Source: Sesamum alatum (lineage: Eukaryota; Streptophyta; Magnoliopsida; Lamiales; Pedaliaceae). From it: 64,000 nucleotides of DNA. The notes beneath the pieces were generated by a model. That model worked only from the letters and a program-made list of their open reading frames with translations, had not been told where the DNA came from and made no database searches. A program made the translations under genes and the position numbers. Below, one piece after another: positions 34,246-45,956 of this stretch. Numbering within the stretch: position 1 is the stretch's first letter; every line of letters starts with the position of its first letter. The DNA lies in contig JACGWO010000003.1 in NCBI GenBank assembly GCA_034509735.1, forward strand, positions 40,780,873-40,844,872, written 5' to 3'.

Positions 34246-35390
34246 GGGGTTAACGATAATTTACCCCCTGTGTTATTGCAAAAGTGCAATTTACCCCCTG
34301 TAAAAAATAAAGTGCAAACCCCCCCCCCCCCCCCCAATACTTTTAGAAGTGATGCAATTTACCCCCCTGAGGCTAGCGGTGCATTACACGCGATCTTCCT
34401 GCGTTTTTTTTTTTTTTTTATCGTTTTCAACAATAATTATTTTTTATATTTTAAATTTTGAACGATTTGATTTAATATACAATCGATCGAACGATTAATA
34501 CAAATTTATTTAAATGAATTTCTAAGATTAAATAAACAATAGTTCAGATATATGCATATTTTATATATATTTATATATAATAAATTATATATATATAACC
34601 CCATCCCCACCCTCAACCTCCGCCCGTTGCCCGCCGCCACCGCGCCCAACCCTCGCTTGCCGCCGCTCCCAGCCCTCGCCCGCCCGTCCGCCCAACCCAA
34701 GTCTAAGGTTAGATGATTTGTGTCTTCATGATAGCCTGTCCAGTCCGCTCGCCGTCGCTCCCAGCCCTCCCCCGTCGCCCGCCGCTGCGCCTAGCCCCCA
34801 ACCCCGCGACTGCAACCCTCCTCCGCAACCCACCCGCGGCCGCATCCCCCGTCCCCGCCCCTGCCCGCCGCAACACTCACGACTGAAACCCCTCCTCCCC
34901 CCCGACTGAAACCGCGATCGAAACCCCGACCCCGCCCGCCGTTGCGCCCACCCGCCTTCCAGCCACCAGCCCACCCGCCGCCCTCTTCCCCCCTTCTCTC
35001 TCTCTCTCTCTCAATGTATACATATAATATATATATATATGTATATTTCTATAATAAATGTATACAATTAAACATATTTTAAAATATATATATAAAATTA
35101 TATATAAATATATTAAAAATTTAATACATTTATAAATAATATTGATAAGATCTGAACCATTCATCTAAATGATATTGGATCTAATGGTTTTAAAATAAGG
35201 GCAAAAATGTAATTTTATAAATTAAAAATTAAAAAAAATAAAAATGACGCGTGAAATACACCAGTCGCGTCGAGGGGGTAAATTACATCATTTCTAAAAG
35301 TATTGGGGGGGGGGGGTTGCACTTTCTTTTTTCACAGGGGGGTAAATTGCACTTCTCCAATAACACAGGGGGGTAAATTGTATTTTACCC
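34246..35390. mobile_element. TIR element with a C-rich core
   Basis: Inverted ends of about 130 bp: the left has GATAATTTACCCCCTGTG, a run of 17 C, and 'aatacttttagaagtgatg'. The right, in complement, has CAATTTACCCCCCTGTG, a run of 12 C, and 'aatacttttagaaatgatg'. Flanks gtttctaat (34237-34245) and gtttataat (35391-35399) match at 8 of 9 positions, consistent with a Mutator-like 9-bp duplication. The core has TA-rich shoulders around the C-rich island. No transposase. The inner arms carry 'acgcgatc' and 'gcgtcatt'-like GC words. Confidence 0.65.
34600..34990. other. Strongly strand-biased C-rich island
   Basis: About 390 bp in which the plus strand is dominated by CCC, CCGCC and CCAACCC words, in otherwise very AT-rich DNA. 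A short non-C patch lies at 34698-34740. The Pro/Arg-rich and Gly/Arg-rich open frames on the two strands are by-products of the composition. Repeated C tracts (G tracts on the minus strand) could fold into i-motif or G-quadruplex structures. Confidence 0.7.
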
Positions 35391-35449
35391 GTTTATAATA
35401 TAGAGAAAGATCTATTTTTTTATAGTTGTCATAACATTTGTGTAATTAA

Positions 35450-36330
35450 GAGGGTGTTTGGGGTTGAGTTTATAAACTCTTTAAAACATCTTATAATATG
35501 TTTGAAAACTTATAAGGTGATACAAAATGTTTGGTAAATTTTTTTGAAGAAAGATCTTATAAACTCTAAATATAAGATGTTAAGACTTATAAACTCTATA
35601 ATAAAAAATAAATAAAAGTTGATAATTTATTTTTAAGATCTTAATGATTTTTTTCAAATTAATTACAAATTTACCATTACTCGCACCTTATCTTTATAAT
35701 CTTATTTTATCCAAACACCTTATAAACTTATTTTCAAAATATGACCTAACATCTTATAAGAACTTTTAAACAAGTCACTGGAAAAAAAAATTAATATTAA
35801 CATTTTTAATGACCATGACTAAAAATCGTAGTAAATAACTATTATTAACTATGGTTAAATAAAAACTGATGCAAAAACTAGTTTTTCCATCATTAAAAAC
35901 TTATTTACCATGATTTTTAGCCGTGGTAAAAACATTCGCCACGGCTAAAAGCCGTGGCGAATGTCTTAGCCACCCTCGCAAAAACCACAGCCAACAACTG
36001 TTGCGTGGCCTTGGTCAATGACTATTCACTACGATTATTTAGTATTAACCATGACAATTAGTCATGGTTAACTATCATATTTTTTGTAGTGAGTATAGCC
36101 AAAAACCTTCTAACTTGAAGGGGTTTGTTAAGATTTTTAAAATGAATTAGAAACTTTTTACTTCTTATACAAGAGCTTATAAGCTTCTAAATATTTTATA
36201 TTTCAATTATAAGCTCTTTTTTGAAAAAAATTAATTCTAAACATGATTTCGTAGCATATATATTATAAGTTTTTCAAAACATCTTATATGTAATTTAAAA
36301 ACTTATAAACTTACTCAAACGTGTACCCTC
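35450..36330. mobile_element. TIR element (hAT-like MITE) split by a CACTA MITE
   Basis: The left end GAGGGTGTTTGGGGTTGAG and the right end, in complement GAGGGTACACGTTTGAGTAAG, are inverted. Both continue into 'tttataa'-rich arms. The element is divided at 35776-36091 by a CACTA MITE; removing that restores a repeat of about 560 bp. No clear 8-bp duplication was found, so the superfamily is uncertain. Confidence 0.5.
35776..36091. mobile_element. CACTA-like MITE with intact ends
   Basis: Starts CACTGGAAAAAAAAATTAA and ends TTTTTTGTAGTG, with AGT on each side (35773-35775 and 36092-36094), the 3-bp duplication expected for CACTA elements. In the middle lies a perfect hairpin: a 15-bp stem acattcgccacggct at 35932-35946, loop aaa, complement at 35950-35964. 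Non-coding, 316 bp. It is the best reference copy for the decayed relatives elsewhere in the window. Confidence 0.8.
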
Positions 36331-36465
36331 TTAGCTAGGAAATAATTTGTACATATTTTGACCAAAATATTGACCCCTCACACTAATGTTATGGGATTTT
36401 TATTGAAATAAATGTATTAAATAGAAAATATAATTTTGTCCAATAATTAAATGTGTTCGTGTGGT

Positions 36466-37673
36466 TAATAGGGTGCATTTCATCTCTCATATGCATGCTT
36501 AACTCGAATGGTTTTTAAAGGTTTCCTTCACATTTTTAATCGAGTTATGCGATTTTTGAATGAAGGATCGAGATTGAACCATTGTGAAGAAAAGAAGTTA
36601 AAAAGGCCCAAATGAAGACAAAAAAAGAGATCAAGTACAAAACAATCATGAGCAGACTTGAACAACTATTAGGGCGTGATCACGCCTTATCCGACCTCCG
36701 AGTCCGCGCGGGAAGAGAAGAAAAGTTTTGAAAAGACCTCTTTTTTGATTTTACGAAAGATACACGCAGAGAAAGAAGACTCTGAGATGGCACGAAAAGA
36801 GGACTCTGAAGTTGCACGAAAAGTGGACTCTGAAGTTGCGTAGAAAGAGGACTCTCAATTATAAAAGGAAGACAAGAACGCAGAGAAGAATCATCTTTTG
36901 GATCATCGTTTTTCTCTCTTCCTCTGAATTCATACTTTTGTTTAGTAGCTAATTTTCTGTTCCGATTCAAGGGAAACGTTAAACCCTATTGTTATATTTT
37001 GAGGTCTTGAATTTATCTAATTTCGCCAAGTATTTCTCGTCTTGATTTACTGTGAACGGAATGATTATTATTGATAGATCTGACAATTCGATTCGATGTT
37101 AATTATTCTATTGCTATCCATGAGTTCAGTGATCCGTAATTTTCATGAATGAGCGGTATGAGGAGCGAGCAAATTTATTATGTGTTTTGCATGATTTATT
37201 TGTGGGGACGAGAAAACTAGGTTAGATAATTGTAGCTATCTCGGTTATTCAATCTAGATTCAACTGTTTTCATTGATGCAAATACTATTATTGATGTTAT
37301 ATGGAATGCTATCGTGCCCAGTCTTGATGTAATAAGTTTGGATTTAGATGGTTGAGTCAAATCCACTACGATAGGAAAACGGGAATTTGTTACGGCTATC
37401 TTAATGAATTTCAGAGTTGAATGTTTGGTTATGAAATTAACCCTTAGTGATCTATGATAGACATAACGATTGGGTGAGATGAACCCCCTTGAATTAGACT
37501 TTTCATCTATAATCTCATCTCAGTCATTTACTCTTGCTTTTGCTAATTTAGTTCATTCATATTTATTACTCTATTCATACCCCCCTTTTTGGTTACTACA
37601 ACTAGATCGAGAAATTAATAGATAGTTCCTTTGGGATTCGACCTGGTTCCACGACTACTACAGTTTAGAATCA
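36466..37673 (+). repeat. 5' LTR (1208 bp)
   Basis: Aligns along its whole length with 39954-41138. It has one extra short repeat unit near 36790-36845 ('gcacgaaaag-ggactctgaag') that is reduced in the 3' LTR. Substitutions between the two LTRs are scattered, pointing to an insertion that is not recent. A 96-codon open frame on the minus strand (36680-36970) is an LTR artefact. Confidence 0.85.
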
Positions 37674-38207
37674 GTTTTCCAAGGATCGAGAAATTACCGT
37701 GAGTCTGTGTGGAGGGAGTTGTCCAAGGACCCCTGGGTATATCAACGTAGTCGGTCCAAGGCACGTTACTTGCGCCAATTTGAATGGATCTATATGCAAC
37801 GTTTCCTTGATTTTAATTTTTTGGGGCGTCGGGCCACTGTGGGTACATGTTCTAAGGTTGAATTATTTTGCATTTGGAGCATGATCAATAGGGTGCATGT
37901 GAATCTAGGTGTTTGGCTTGCTTCTCAATTTCAAATTGTTGTCACTTCGTCTAAGCATGTTTGTCTTGGGTCGTTAATTACACACCTTGCGGTCAATTTG
38001 GGTGTCTTGAACTTGTCTGATCATGATTTACATTTGGCTTGCGAGGAGGAGCCGTTGGATGTGGCAACTTTGCACAAAATGCACATTTTTAATCATCACG
38101 AGGCCCCGAGTGGCATGAGCTATACCGACCTTGACCCTGAAGAACGCCCAAACCGCCGCTCACAGCTACTGCCTGCCCCATCTTCGGAGCCATCAAAGGC
38201 CGACTGA
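37674..38207 (+). pseudogene. Athila-type retrotransposon internal ORF (plant transposon protein domain)
   Basis: Open from the LTR junction. After the GTG at 37707 it gives 166 codons ending at 38207. Segments such as ELFCIWSMINRVHVNLGVWL and GSLITHLAVNLGV match the layout of the 'putative plant transposon protein' region found in Athila-like elements (…W-x-M…-N-x-G… then G-x-LIT-x-L). The tail becomes Pro/Ser-rich (LLPAPSSEPS). There is no natural ATG start, and the reading begins in the LTR, so it is a truncated piece. Function unknown; the family normally sits between gag-pol and the 3' LTR. Confidence 0.6.
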
Positions 38208-39953
38208 CCCAACTGGAGCTCTCTGATGCGTGGCGGCATCGCAAGCTTGACGCGGCCTTGACTGCTTTGGGGGTATCTATACCCCCAATACCCACTGCCT
38301 AACCCGCTCTTCCGTCACCACATATTTCAGGGATGTTCTATATTTCTCTCTCTCTCTTTTCATTCCCTTGTTATATGTGGTTTTATGTGCATACATTAGG
38401 GACAATGTATGTACTTGGTGTAGGGGAGGTTTGTGCATGAGTTGGTATGGTGGTGAATGTGGTTATTGGCTTAATAATTCTTGTGATTCTATTTGCTGGC
38501 GTTGTTTAATATTGGTGTTGGGAATTGATTTTTGCGGAGTAAAATTTTTGGGTAAACTTGCTGTTTTAGGACTGATTATATGTCATGAACACCGTAATTT
38601 TTGTGCTTGAAATAAGTGGATCTCGAAACGAAGTGTGTGGATTGTCATGTTACTTGAACTAAATTCCTTGCATGTTGTTTTGTGTTGTCCCTGAAGCCAA
38701 TAGGAATTTGTAGTTTAAGTTGAGATTAGTAGGCGGAACGAACTCTAGTGGCATAAAAAAATATTGTGTGTGAAGGATGTCCCATTGATTGCATTAGACG
38801 AACAACGTTCAAGAATCAACACTAAAACCCTTTATGTGAGCTTTTGAGCCAAAACACTTGCATTCAAATAGTGCTTGTATATTTCTTTCAATTGAGGGCA
38901 TCGGACTTAGTGTGTGCATTCTAGAACTTGCTTGTGTAATACATTTTGAGGCCATATTTTTGCATATTGGTGTATGAAAGTGATAAGGGCACTTAGGAAT
39001 AGCCAATTAACCTTGAAAAGAGCCTGCCGGAAACTCGCCCTTAGAAAACTCATTTGAGTCTTGGCCTCTATTTTCTTGGTTAAACTGTATTTTCAGCCGA
39101 TTATCCCTTTCTTGGTTATTGCCTGCAGAGATTTTTGAGCCCTTTCAAGGGGATGATGTTAATATGGTTGCTTGTAAGCCGACGCGAAAAAGAGCTAGAG
39201 AAGTGGTTCAAGGGGCATATGAGAAACATGTTGCTAGACAAAGAAAAAAAAAAGAAAAAGAATGCAAAGGGGAGCAACGAAAAAAAAAAGAGAAAGAAAA
39301 AAAGAAAAAAAGAGAAGAAGAAGAAAATGATGAATGAAAAAAAAAAAAGAAAGAAAAAGAGGAAAAGGTTCAAAGAGGAAAGTAAAACTGAAAATTATGT
39401 TCGAAAGTATGCATGCTTCAAACACTTTGGGTGTGGAAGAAAAAAAACAATGAGTTGGGGAATACAAGCAACTAAGTTGACATCATCCTTTTTGAATTCA
39501 TAAGCCACAATTTGAACTTTTTTTTGACACACCTTGACCCTAGTTCCGTTACAACCATGTTAAGACCATTTGATTTATGCACTAATAAGCATTTTGCAGT
39601 GGTGGAGATTTGATTCACAAGCAAGCCTATGACAATGACACTCTAATGTCTTGATTTGAGTGTGACAAAAATTCCTTAAACACTTCTTGAGTGATTTGAA
39701 AGACATCCTAGTGAGGAGTGCTGATACTTGTTTCGTTTACGTTTGATTAAGTCAATGGGATGCGTGCTTGTTGTATTAATGCCATTAGTGTTTATTCTCA
39801 TTATTGCTATCTCTTCTTAAACTATGAAGACATGTTGATTAAGGGATACACTTGACTACATAAAGGAAAATTTGGGTATGGCTACTTGGATAATCCATGC
39901 ATTTTGAATCGAGAGATGCTTGAGGACAAGCATGGTTTTGGTGTGGGGGAATT
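38208..39953 (+). other. Non-coding 3' internal region of the LTR element
   Basis: No domain is visible. 39235-39375 is an A/G-rich low-complexity tract that produces Lys-rich frames on the plus strand and Phe-rich frames on the minus strand. The last bases form the polypurine tract (about 39938-39951). Confidence 0.6.
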
Positions 39954-41138
39954 TGATAGGGTACATTTCATCTCTCATATGCATGCTTAACTCGAATGGT
40001 TTTTAAAGGTTTCTTTCACATTTTTAATCGAGTTATGCGGTTTTTGAATGAAGGATCGAGATTGAACCATTGTGAAGAAAAGAAGTTAAAAAGCCCAAAG
40101 GAAGACAAAAAAAGAGATCAAGTACGAAACAGTCATGAGCAGACTTGAACAACTATTAGGGCGTGATCACGCCCTATCCAACCTCCGAGTCCGCGCGGGA
40201 AGAGAAGAAGAAGTTTTGAAAAGACCTCTTTCCTGATTTTACGAAAGATACACGCAGAGAAAGAGGACTCTGAAGTTGGCATGAGAAGAGGACTCTGAAG
40301 TTGCGTAGAAAGAGAACTCTCAATTATAAAAGGAAGACAAGAACGCAGAGAAGAATCATCTTTTGGATCATCGTTTTTATCTCTTCCTCTGAATTCATGC
40401 TTTTGTTTAGTAGCTAATTTTCTGTTCCGATTCAAGGAAAACGTTAAACCCTATTGTTATGTTTTGAGGTCTTGAATTTATCTGATTTCGCCAAGTATTT
40501 CTCGTCTTGATTTACTGTGAACGGAATGATTATTATTGATAGATCTGACAATTCGATTCGATGTTAATTATTCTATTGCTATCCAAGAGTTCAATGATCC
40601 GTGATTGTCATGAATGAGCGATATGAGTAGCGAGCAAATTTATTATGTGTTTTGCATGATTTATTTGTAGGGACGAGAAAACTAGGTTAGATAATTGCAG
40701 CTATCTCGGTTATTTGATCTAGATTCAACTATTTTTATTTATGCAAATGCTATTATTGATGTGATATGGAACGCTATCGTGCCCAGTCTTGATATAATAA
40801 GTTTGAATTTAGATGGTTGAGTCAAATCCACTACGATAGGAAAACGGGAATTTGTTACGGCTATCCTAATGAATTTCAGAGTTGAATGTTTGGTTATGGA
40901 ATTAATCCTTAGTGATCTATGATAGACATAACGATTGGGTGAGACGAACCCCCTTGAATTGGACTTTTCATCTATAATCTCATCTCAGTCATTTACTCTT
41001 GCTTTTGCTAATTTAGTTCATTCATATTTATTACTCTATTGATACCCCCTTTTTTGGTTATTACAACTAGATCGAGAAATTAATAGATAATTCCTTTGAG
41101 ATTTGACCTGATTCCACGACTACTATAATTTAGAATCA
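39954..41138 (+). repeat. 3' LTR (1185 bp)
   Basis: Begins TGATAGGGTACATTTC and ends TTTAGAATCA. It is the partner of 36466-37673, slightly shorter because of a deletion near 40270-40310. A minus-strand frame at 40133-40435 matches one in the other LTR and is not a gene. Confidence 0.85.
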
Positions 41139-41834
41139 GTTTTATATTTAACGGCTTCGATAACCGAGTCAGTGTTGTCGTTTTTTGTCAGCAGATAATT
41201 CAATAATTTGACAAGATTGCCAAAATCGTATGGTTCTCCTCTATTCTTCTTGACGGCAAAAACTCTATTATATCTTGGACAATTTTTCTTTCTCAATCAC
41301 TTTTTGTACCTTGGGTACAATGATTAGGTCTAGGAAAAATCAACCAGGTGGAATGAAATTCAACCTAAAAATATCTTTACCATTTCATTTTTTTGGCTAC
41401 ATATACAAATTGAAGCAATATCAGACAGGACATTTTATTTCTCTGTTGCTTCATCTTAAATATATACAACTGGATTACAATAAAATTTTAGTTATTATAA
41501 ATAGTATTGTACTCTTTTTGTACGAACAAGTAAGAAAATTGGGAATACGAAAACAAAAAGAGCCAAATCACTTGCATAATTAATAGACACGTAGCTCAAC
41601 AAAAGGAAAGCAAAATCTTTTTTTGGCCAAATTGCAACCTTCCTCCTGTGTTATGGGAAAATTGGAAATTACGCGATGTGAAAAATAAATTTGTAATTTA
41701 TTGCCCTAAAAGGAGCAAAACCCCTTTAGGTCAGATTGTGTGCAACACGCATTGTAGCTGCGATTTTGCTTAATTTGTTCTTATAAAATGATTTTATGCC
41801 CTAAGTGTGGATCATTAGATCTTGTTTTATATAT
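41139..41834. other. Gene-free stretch with one end of a TIR repeat
   Basis: The open frame at 41275-41583 (102 codons) shows no recognised domain. About 41622-41740 has the words 'cctcctgtgttatgggaaaattgg' and 'tgtaatttattgccc', related to the ends of 34246-35390 and 61003-61256; its other end was not identified. Confidence 0.3.
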
Positions 41835-42172
41835 AATAGTAAATATGGCATACTTAAATGTGTGTGCACAAATAATTTAATTTTTTTTATAAAATATTTA
41901 TTTTTTTAAAATAAATTAATTAGATTCTAAAATATTAAAAATATAAAGAAATAAGAAATTAATTAAAGAAAATGAGAGAAGAAAAAGAAATGTGGAAGTT
42001 GAAAAGAGAGAAAATGGGAAGTTGAGAAGTGAAAGAAAAATAAATTGATAAAAGAGAAAAATAATAATAAAATATTAAAATACTAAATAAATTAATAATT
42101 GAACATAAATTGACATATCAAATTTGGGAGAGACACCAAAGAGCTGTTGTCCCTTAATATAATAGTATAGAT
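41835..42172 (-). repeat. Pyrimidine-rich dispersed repeat, copy 2 (inverted)
   Basis: The minus strand reads 'ttggtgtctctcccaaattt', a T/C-rich body, then 'gtgcacacacatttaagtat', parallel to 33926-34193. On the minus strand it is preceded by 'ctatactattatattaaggg', which resembles plant Helitron 5' ends. That assignment is tentative. Confidence 0.5.
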
Positions 42173-42884
42173 AGTATAGATAGTATGGATATATTAACGA
42201 CTGAGATACAATAATCAAATCAGTGGCTTAGATCTTTCCTGATTTAGATTAACAATCTGCATTGATGTGTAAATAAATGGCTCAGATTTATTTGAATGGA
42301 ATCAATGGCTCACATTTATAAAATATATAAAAATAAAATTTATAAACAATAAAAGTATCTTTTTTACAATAAATAAATTATAAATTATACATACACATAC
42401 AATACATATGTACAATATTTTAAAAAATTAGAAAATACCCCAAAAAGAAATTCATCGTTGATTTGAGAGGTGGTCTTCTGCGCGATCTGCGCACGGTGAG
42501 GGTGAGGGGGCACGGGGGAGGAGAAGCTAGGGGGTAATATACTTTTTTATATACTCAAATATACTCAAACTAAGTAGCTTTTTCGGAGACATTTGTGTAA
42601 CTAAGCTGCGAGTAAAAGATATGTATAGCTCGAGTTGAATGCTGTCGATACTCTTTATAAGCTTGAAATAATATTTCCTCCATTATTTGGCTCGACAGGA
42701 CACTTACCTATTCATCTGGCTTATAAAGCTAAGGTCAGAGGAGCTATCTAATATCAATGAATGTATCCTTTTGAAAGGTATTATACCTTCTACCCATTTT
42801 CCAACTTTATAGTTCAATTATATAAATTAATAATAATTTGTGTGGTTTAGATTTTTTCACCACCTAAAGAAAAAAAAAAAGTAA
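42173..42884. other. Gene-free stretch with a small GC-rich patch
   Basis: AT-rich, with G-rich sequence at 42475-42535 ('gcgcacggtgagggtgaggg', 'gggggaggag') flanked by TA-rich DNA. The layout echoes the C-rich core element at 34.2-35.4 kb and the patch at 59155-59290. No gene. Confidence 0.35.
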
Positions 42885-43083
42885 AGTTCGAGTACGAGTT
42901 GAGGCTTCGATTGTTCATGTGTACTTGATTGAAGAAATGTCTACTTTTTGTTCTACGTACTTTGAGTCTACTAAGCGGACAAGATTAACTCGAATCCCGA
43001 GAAATGATGATGGGGAATGTGTAGATCCTAATGGACATCTATTAACTTTTGCGCATCCAAAACAACAATTAGTTGTTGTTTCA
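42885..43083 (+). pseudogene. CACTA (En/Spm) transposase fragment
   Basis: One frame reads RVEASIVHVYLIEEMSTFCS, then YFESTKRTRLTRIPRNDDGE, then LLTFAHPKQQL. The pattern 'N/RVEASI...Y-x-EE...F...YF...R-x-RNDDG' is the part of CACTA transposases near the DUF4218 domain. Only about 65 codons remain. The frame then runs into AT-rich sequence with CACTA-MITE words (43100-43200). It could be a fragment of the autonomous partner of the CACTA MITEs here. Confidence 0.6.
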
Positions 43084-44640
43084 GTAAGTGTAATCAAAAT
43101 ATTAATTATAATTAAAATTTATAATAAATATTTTAATCATATCTAAAAACTATAGCAAATATATTTTAGCCATAATTGAAACTATAACTGATATCTATGG
43201 TATAAATTTTTCAGAAGACTTAATGGAGTTCTTCGGCATAATTAGTCAAAGATTCCGAGTCCAATTAGAATAAACTCAACAGGCCCAAGTGCACGAAGCC
43301 CAAAAAGCAAAAGACGACCTTCAGCTCAACTGGGACATGCTAGGTGAGACCGAGATAGTCGAAATGCAATGTCAACATGCTGCTAGCCTAACCAACTTAA
43401 CTGACGCATCAGGATTACTACCCACCTCGGATGACAATCGACTTAAAGACACGTCAAAAAAGGTTAATCACGCCATTTAAACTTGGTGGATATAATTCGC
43501 TATATGCTACCAATATTTCTATATATGCTAGTTATTGAAATACGCTCAATGTATGTATACAATTTTAATTTCTATTGTATTCGTTTAATTATTTTTAAAA
43601 AATAAATATAAAATACATAACTCACCAAAATTGATATTTCCAAATAATTTTTTATTAATTTTAAATGTCCATGAATAGGGTATTATTAATAGAAAAATCT
43701 AAAGAGATGATCGTTTTGTATAAAAAAACGGGACAATCGCACTCCCTTCCCTAAGATTTGGTATAATTACATGTACATCCTTATAGTTTGAAAAACTACA
43801 TCTAATATTATTTGTTAATTAACTGTGGCAAATATTTTGGCCATAAGTAAAACTATAATAAATGTTAATTAACCATTATTCAAACTTAAGTTTTCACATC
43901 TCTTTTGTATAATCATAGTAAATAGTACTGATTTATCATGAGTTTAAGTCGTAGTAATTTATAACTTTAGGCGGTGCATATTATAATAGTATAGACATTG
44001 TGGTGCAGAAGTAGTCACGTGCTACTATGTATAAATGAATATCCTGCGTAAAAGTTAAAGCAAAGTGCAGCCTTGAGATGAGTAACTCAAAACTCTCAAG
44101 GTACTCTTCCTGTTTTGGTATAGTACACTCTTTTGCCACCAAAACCTAATCCAACGTACTATTTCTCAGTTGATGTAATAAAATTTTCACTATGTTTGGA
44201 GCAAGATTCAGGACAAACTTTATGTATACGAATACTGCAACACTCTGTCCATCCAATTATTTAACCATTTGGGTATTTAATTTATGGTGAATCAAGTGCA
44301 ATAAATTAAGTTTGCTACTTGGGTGTAGAATTGTAAGAGGGTTTCGTACGGTTTGTACCTTTTGGAAATAAATTTAGTTTCATATTCATTTAAGGTATAT
44401 GCCACTATTAATATATATATATATATATATAGATAATGTTTACACAAATTTCGAGGTTGTTATAATATTATGAGACAAGAAAAATATGAATAAGTGAATA
44501 TAAATTTACATAAAAATTGTTACAATCTTTGAAGTCAAGATTATCCTCTAATTTTTCGCTCTGAATGTCAATATAAGGAATTGAAGCGTATATTGGATGC
44601 AGACTTACCATTATGCATATTGCTTTATCCCTTTCCTATA
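43084..44640. other. Gene-free stretch
   Basis: The 63-codon frame at 43289-43480 has fairly coding-like composition but no recognised domain; it may be more of the CACTA element. 43735-43815 is a family A-type end (ggtataattacatgtac) cut by CACTA-MITE words to about 43970. A TA run lies at 44407-44431. Confidence 0.3.
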
Positions 44641-44880
44641 TAGTCGACTAGCTATCACAATGTATCTATTAGGATCGATATGGGCAGAGAGGCACATAAT
44701 GTGGTAATCTCCTTCTCAACCTTTTCACTGATGAAGTGCCTATCAATCTCAACATATTTTGTCCTATGATGATGCACCAGATTCTTAGCAATAGCTATAG
44801 CAGGCCGACTATCACCAGTCATGTTAATAGAACCATCAGTTTTCACCCTTAGCTCTTCTATCTCTGCCAACTAGGTGCCC
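44641..44880 (-). pseudogene. Ty1/copia RNase H fragment
   Basis: The minus-strand frame reads MTGDSRPAIAIAKNLVHHHR, then TKYVEIDRHFISEKVEK. This matches the C-terminal RNase H signature of copia polyproteins ('D-x-x-A-x-x-IA-x-NP-x-H-x-RTKHIEIDxHFIREK'). Only the last 70 or so codons remain, and no LTR in the same orientation was found next to it. Confidence 0.75.
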
Positions 44881-45213
44881 AAGACCAATCAGGAGGCTCA
44901 TTTGCCTCCCTCGCCGCCAGGTTTGCGCTATGAGCCTGCCTTAATGCCTATATACTTCCTTCTAATGATATACGTAGATCCCATTAAATTTGTGTGGGCG
45001 AAAAATCTGGCACGATTGGAGAAACCTCATGCAATGCAGCAAGCCTGAGCGGATTCTGCCATTGCACGACATGTCCTCCTAGTTTAGCACAACAAGGGAA
45101 AAATCTCAAGTATAAAATTTCTTGAAATAGGAAAAAAAAACCTTGACAGTAGGGATTCCACTTCTTACCCCCAACAATCTAACACAAGTTTTACACTATT
45201 AGAGTGAGGGGAA
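44881..45213. other. Spacer, probably retroelement internal sequence
   Basis: Balanced composition with no readable domain. It ends in a purine run (agagtgaggggaa, 45201-45213) that fits a polypurine tract for the LTR beginning at 45214. Confidence 0.4.
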
Positions 45214-45956
45214 TGATGATGCCCCCATCAAATATTTTTCAGGCCCCAAACCCTGCTTGCCTAAATGCCATTCCTCGACAGCGAGGCCCATAAACAAAGC
45301 CCAATCAGCAAGCCTAAGTACCAAGCAACAAGGCCACCACGTCAATTAAATTTTACATGTCATGAGTCATATCACCCTCAAGGGTGCCAACTAGAACCCT
45401 GTATCCAGGTGGAACTAGCTGTTGAAAATAACAAGTAACTGATTTTCTTACATTCTCTGTTGACTGGACAATACTCCTTCAAATTGGCATATCTCCTACG
45501 AGATAACTCCAAATCATCGATAAGTACTATAATTTCCAAGGTGAGATTCTAAGGATTCTTTAGGATATTCAAATTTTCCATAACCAACCCAGGGACCTCT
45601 CCCAAATTTCTCTATAAATAGAACCATAAAATCAGACAATGGGTAAGTGAACTTTTACTGAAACACCTTTTCTCTCGCGAACAACAAACATACATAAACA
45701 CTTTTTTTTTTTTCCTGCACTCTACACTAATGTTTTGAACTCCCACTTTCATGTTCTACCATTCCTCACTCTATTACACAATTTATTTTATCTTTATCTC
45801 ACGTTTCTCAAGTTCTCATTATTTTATTCTATCGAAGACATTGTCTGAATTTAAGTATCGAAGTGTTAACCACTATCTTGCAAGTTAGTATTCAAATATC
45901 TTAGAATTTTCGTAAAATCTTTCTGACCCTTATATTGTTGTTAGAGCCCGACACAC
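45214..45956 (+). mobile_element. Tat/Ogre-type LTR
   Basis: Starts TGATGATGCCCCCATC right after a polypurine tract, so this is a 3' or solo LTR. A TATA-like ctctataaatag (about 45612-45623) is followed by a leader with 'gaatttaagtatcgaagtg' (about 45850). This is a decayed form of the 'gacttgagcgtcggagtg' signature of Tat/Ogre LTRs. It ends near 'cccgacaca'. The partner LTR was not found. Confidence 0.5.

Larger units (their letters stand above)
36466..41138 (+). mobile_element. Non-autonomous LTR retrotransposon (Athila-like)
   Basis: Two long direct repeats (36466-37673 and 39954-41138) bound about 2.3 kb of internal DNA. Just before the 3' LTR is a polypurine tract, gtgtgggggaatt, followed by TGATAGGG. 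The 5' LTR start has mutated to TAATAGGG. Both LTRs end ...TAGAATCA. The internal part encodes only an Athila-type domain and lacks visible gag, protease, RT and integrase. No tRNA primer site follows the 5' LTR. No clear 5-bp target duplication, so it is old or recombined. Confidence 0.8.

Noticed and set aside
34506..35164. Pro/Arg-rich and Gly-rich open frames in the C-rich island
   Set aside because: Long frames without stops are expected in such biased DNA, and no motif or start context supports translation.
36680..36970. 96-codon minus-strand frame repeated at 40133-40435
   Set aside because: It recurs because it lies in both LTRs; no start context or domain.
39116..39503. Lys-rich and Phe-rich frames on opposite strands
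   Set aside because: Both derive from an A/G-rich low-complexity tract inside the LTR element.
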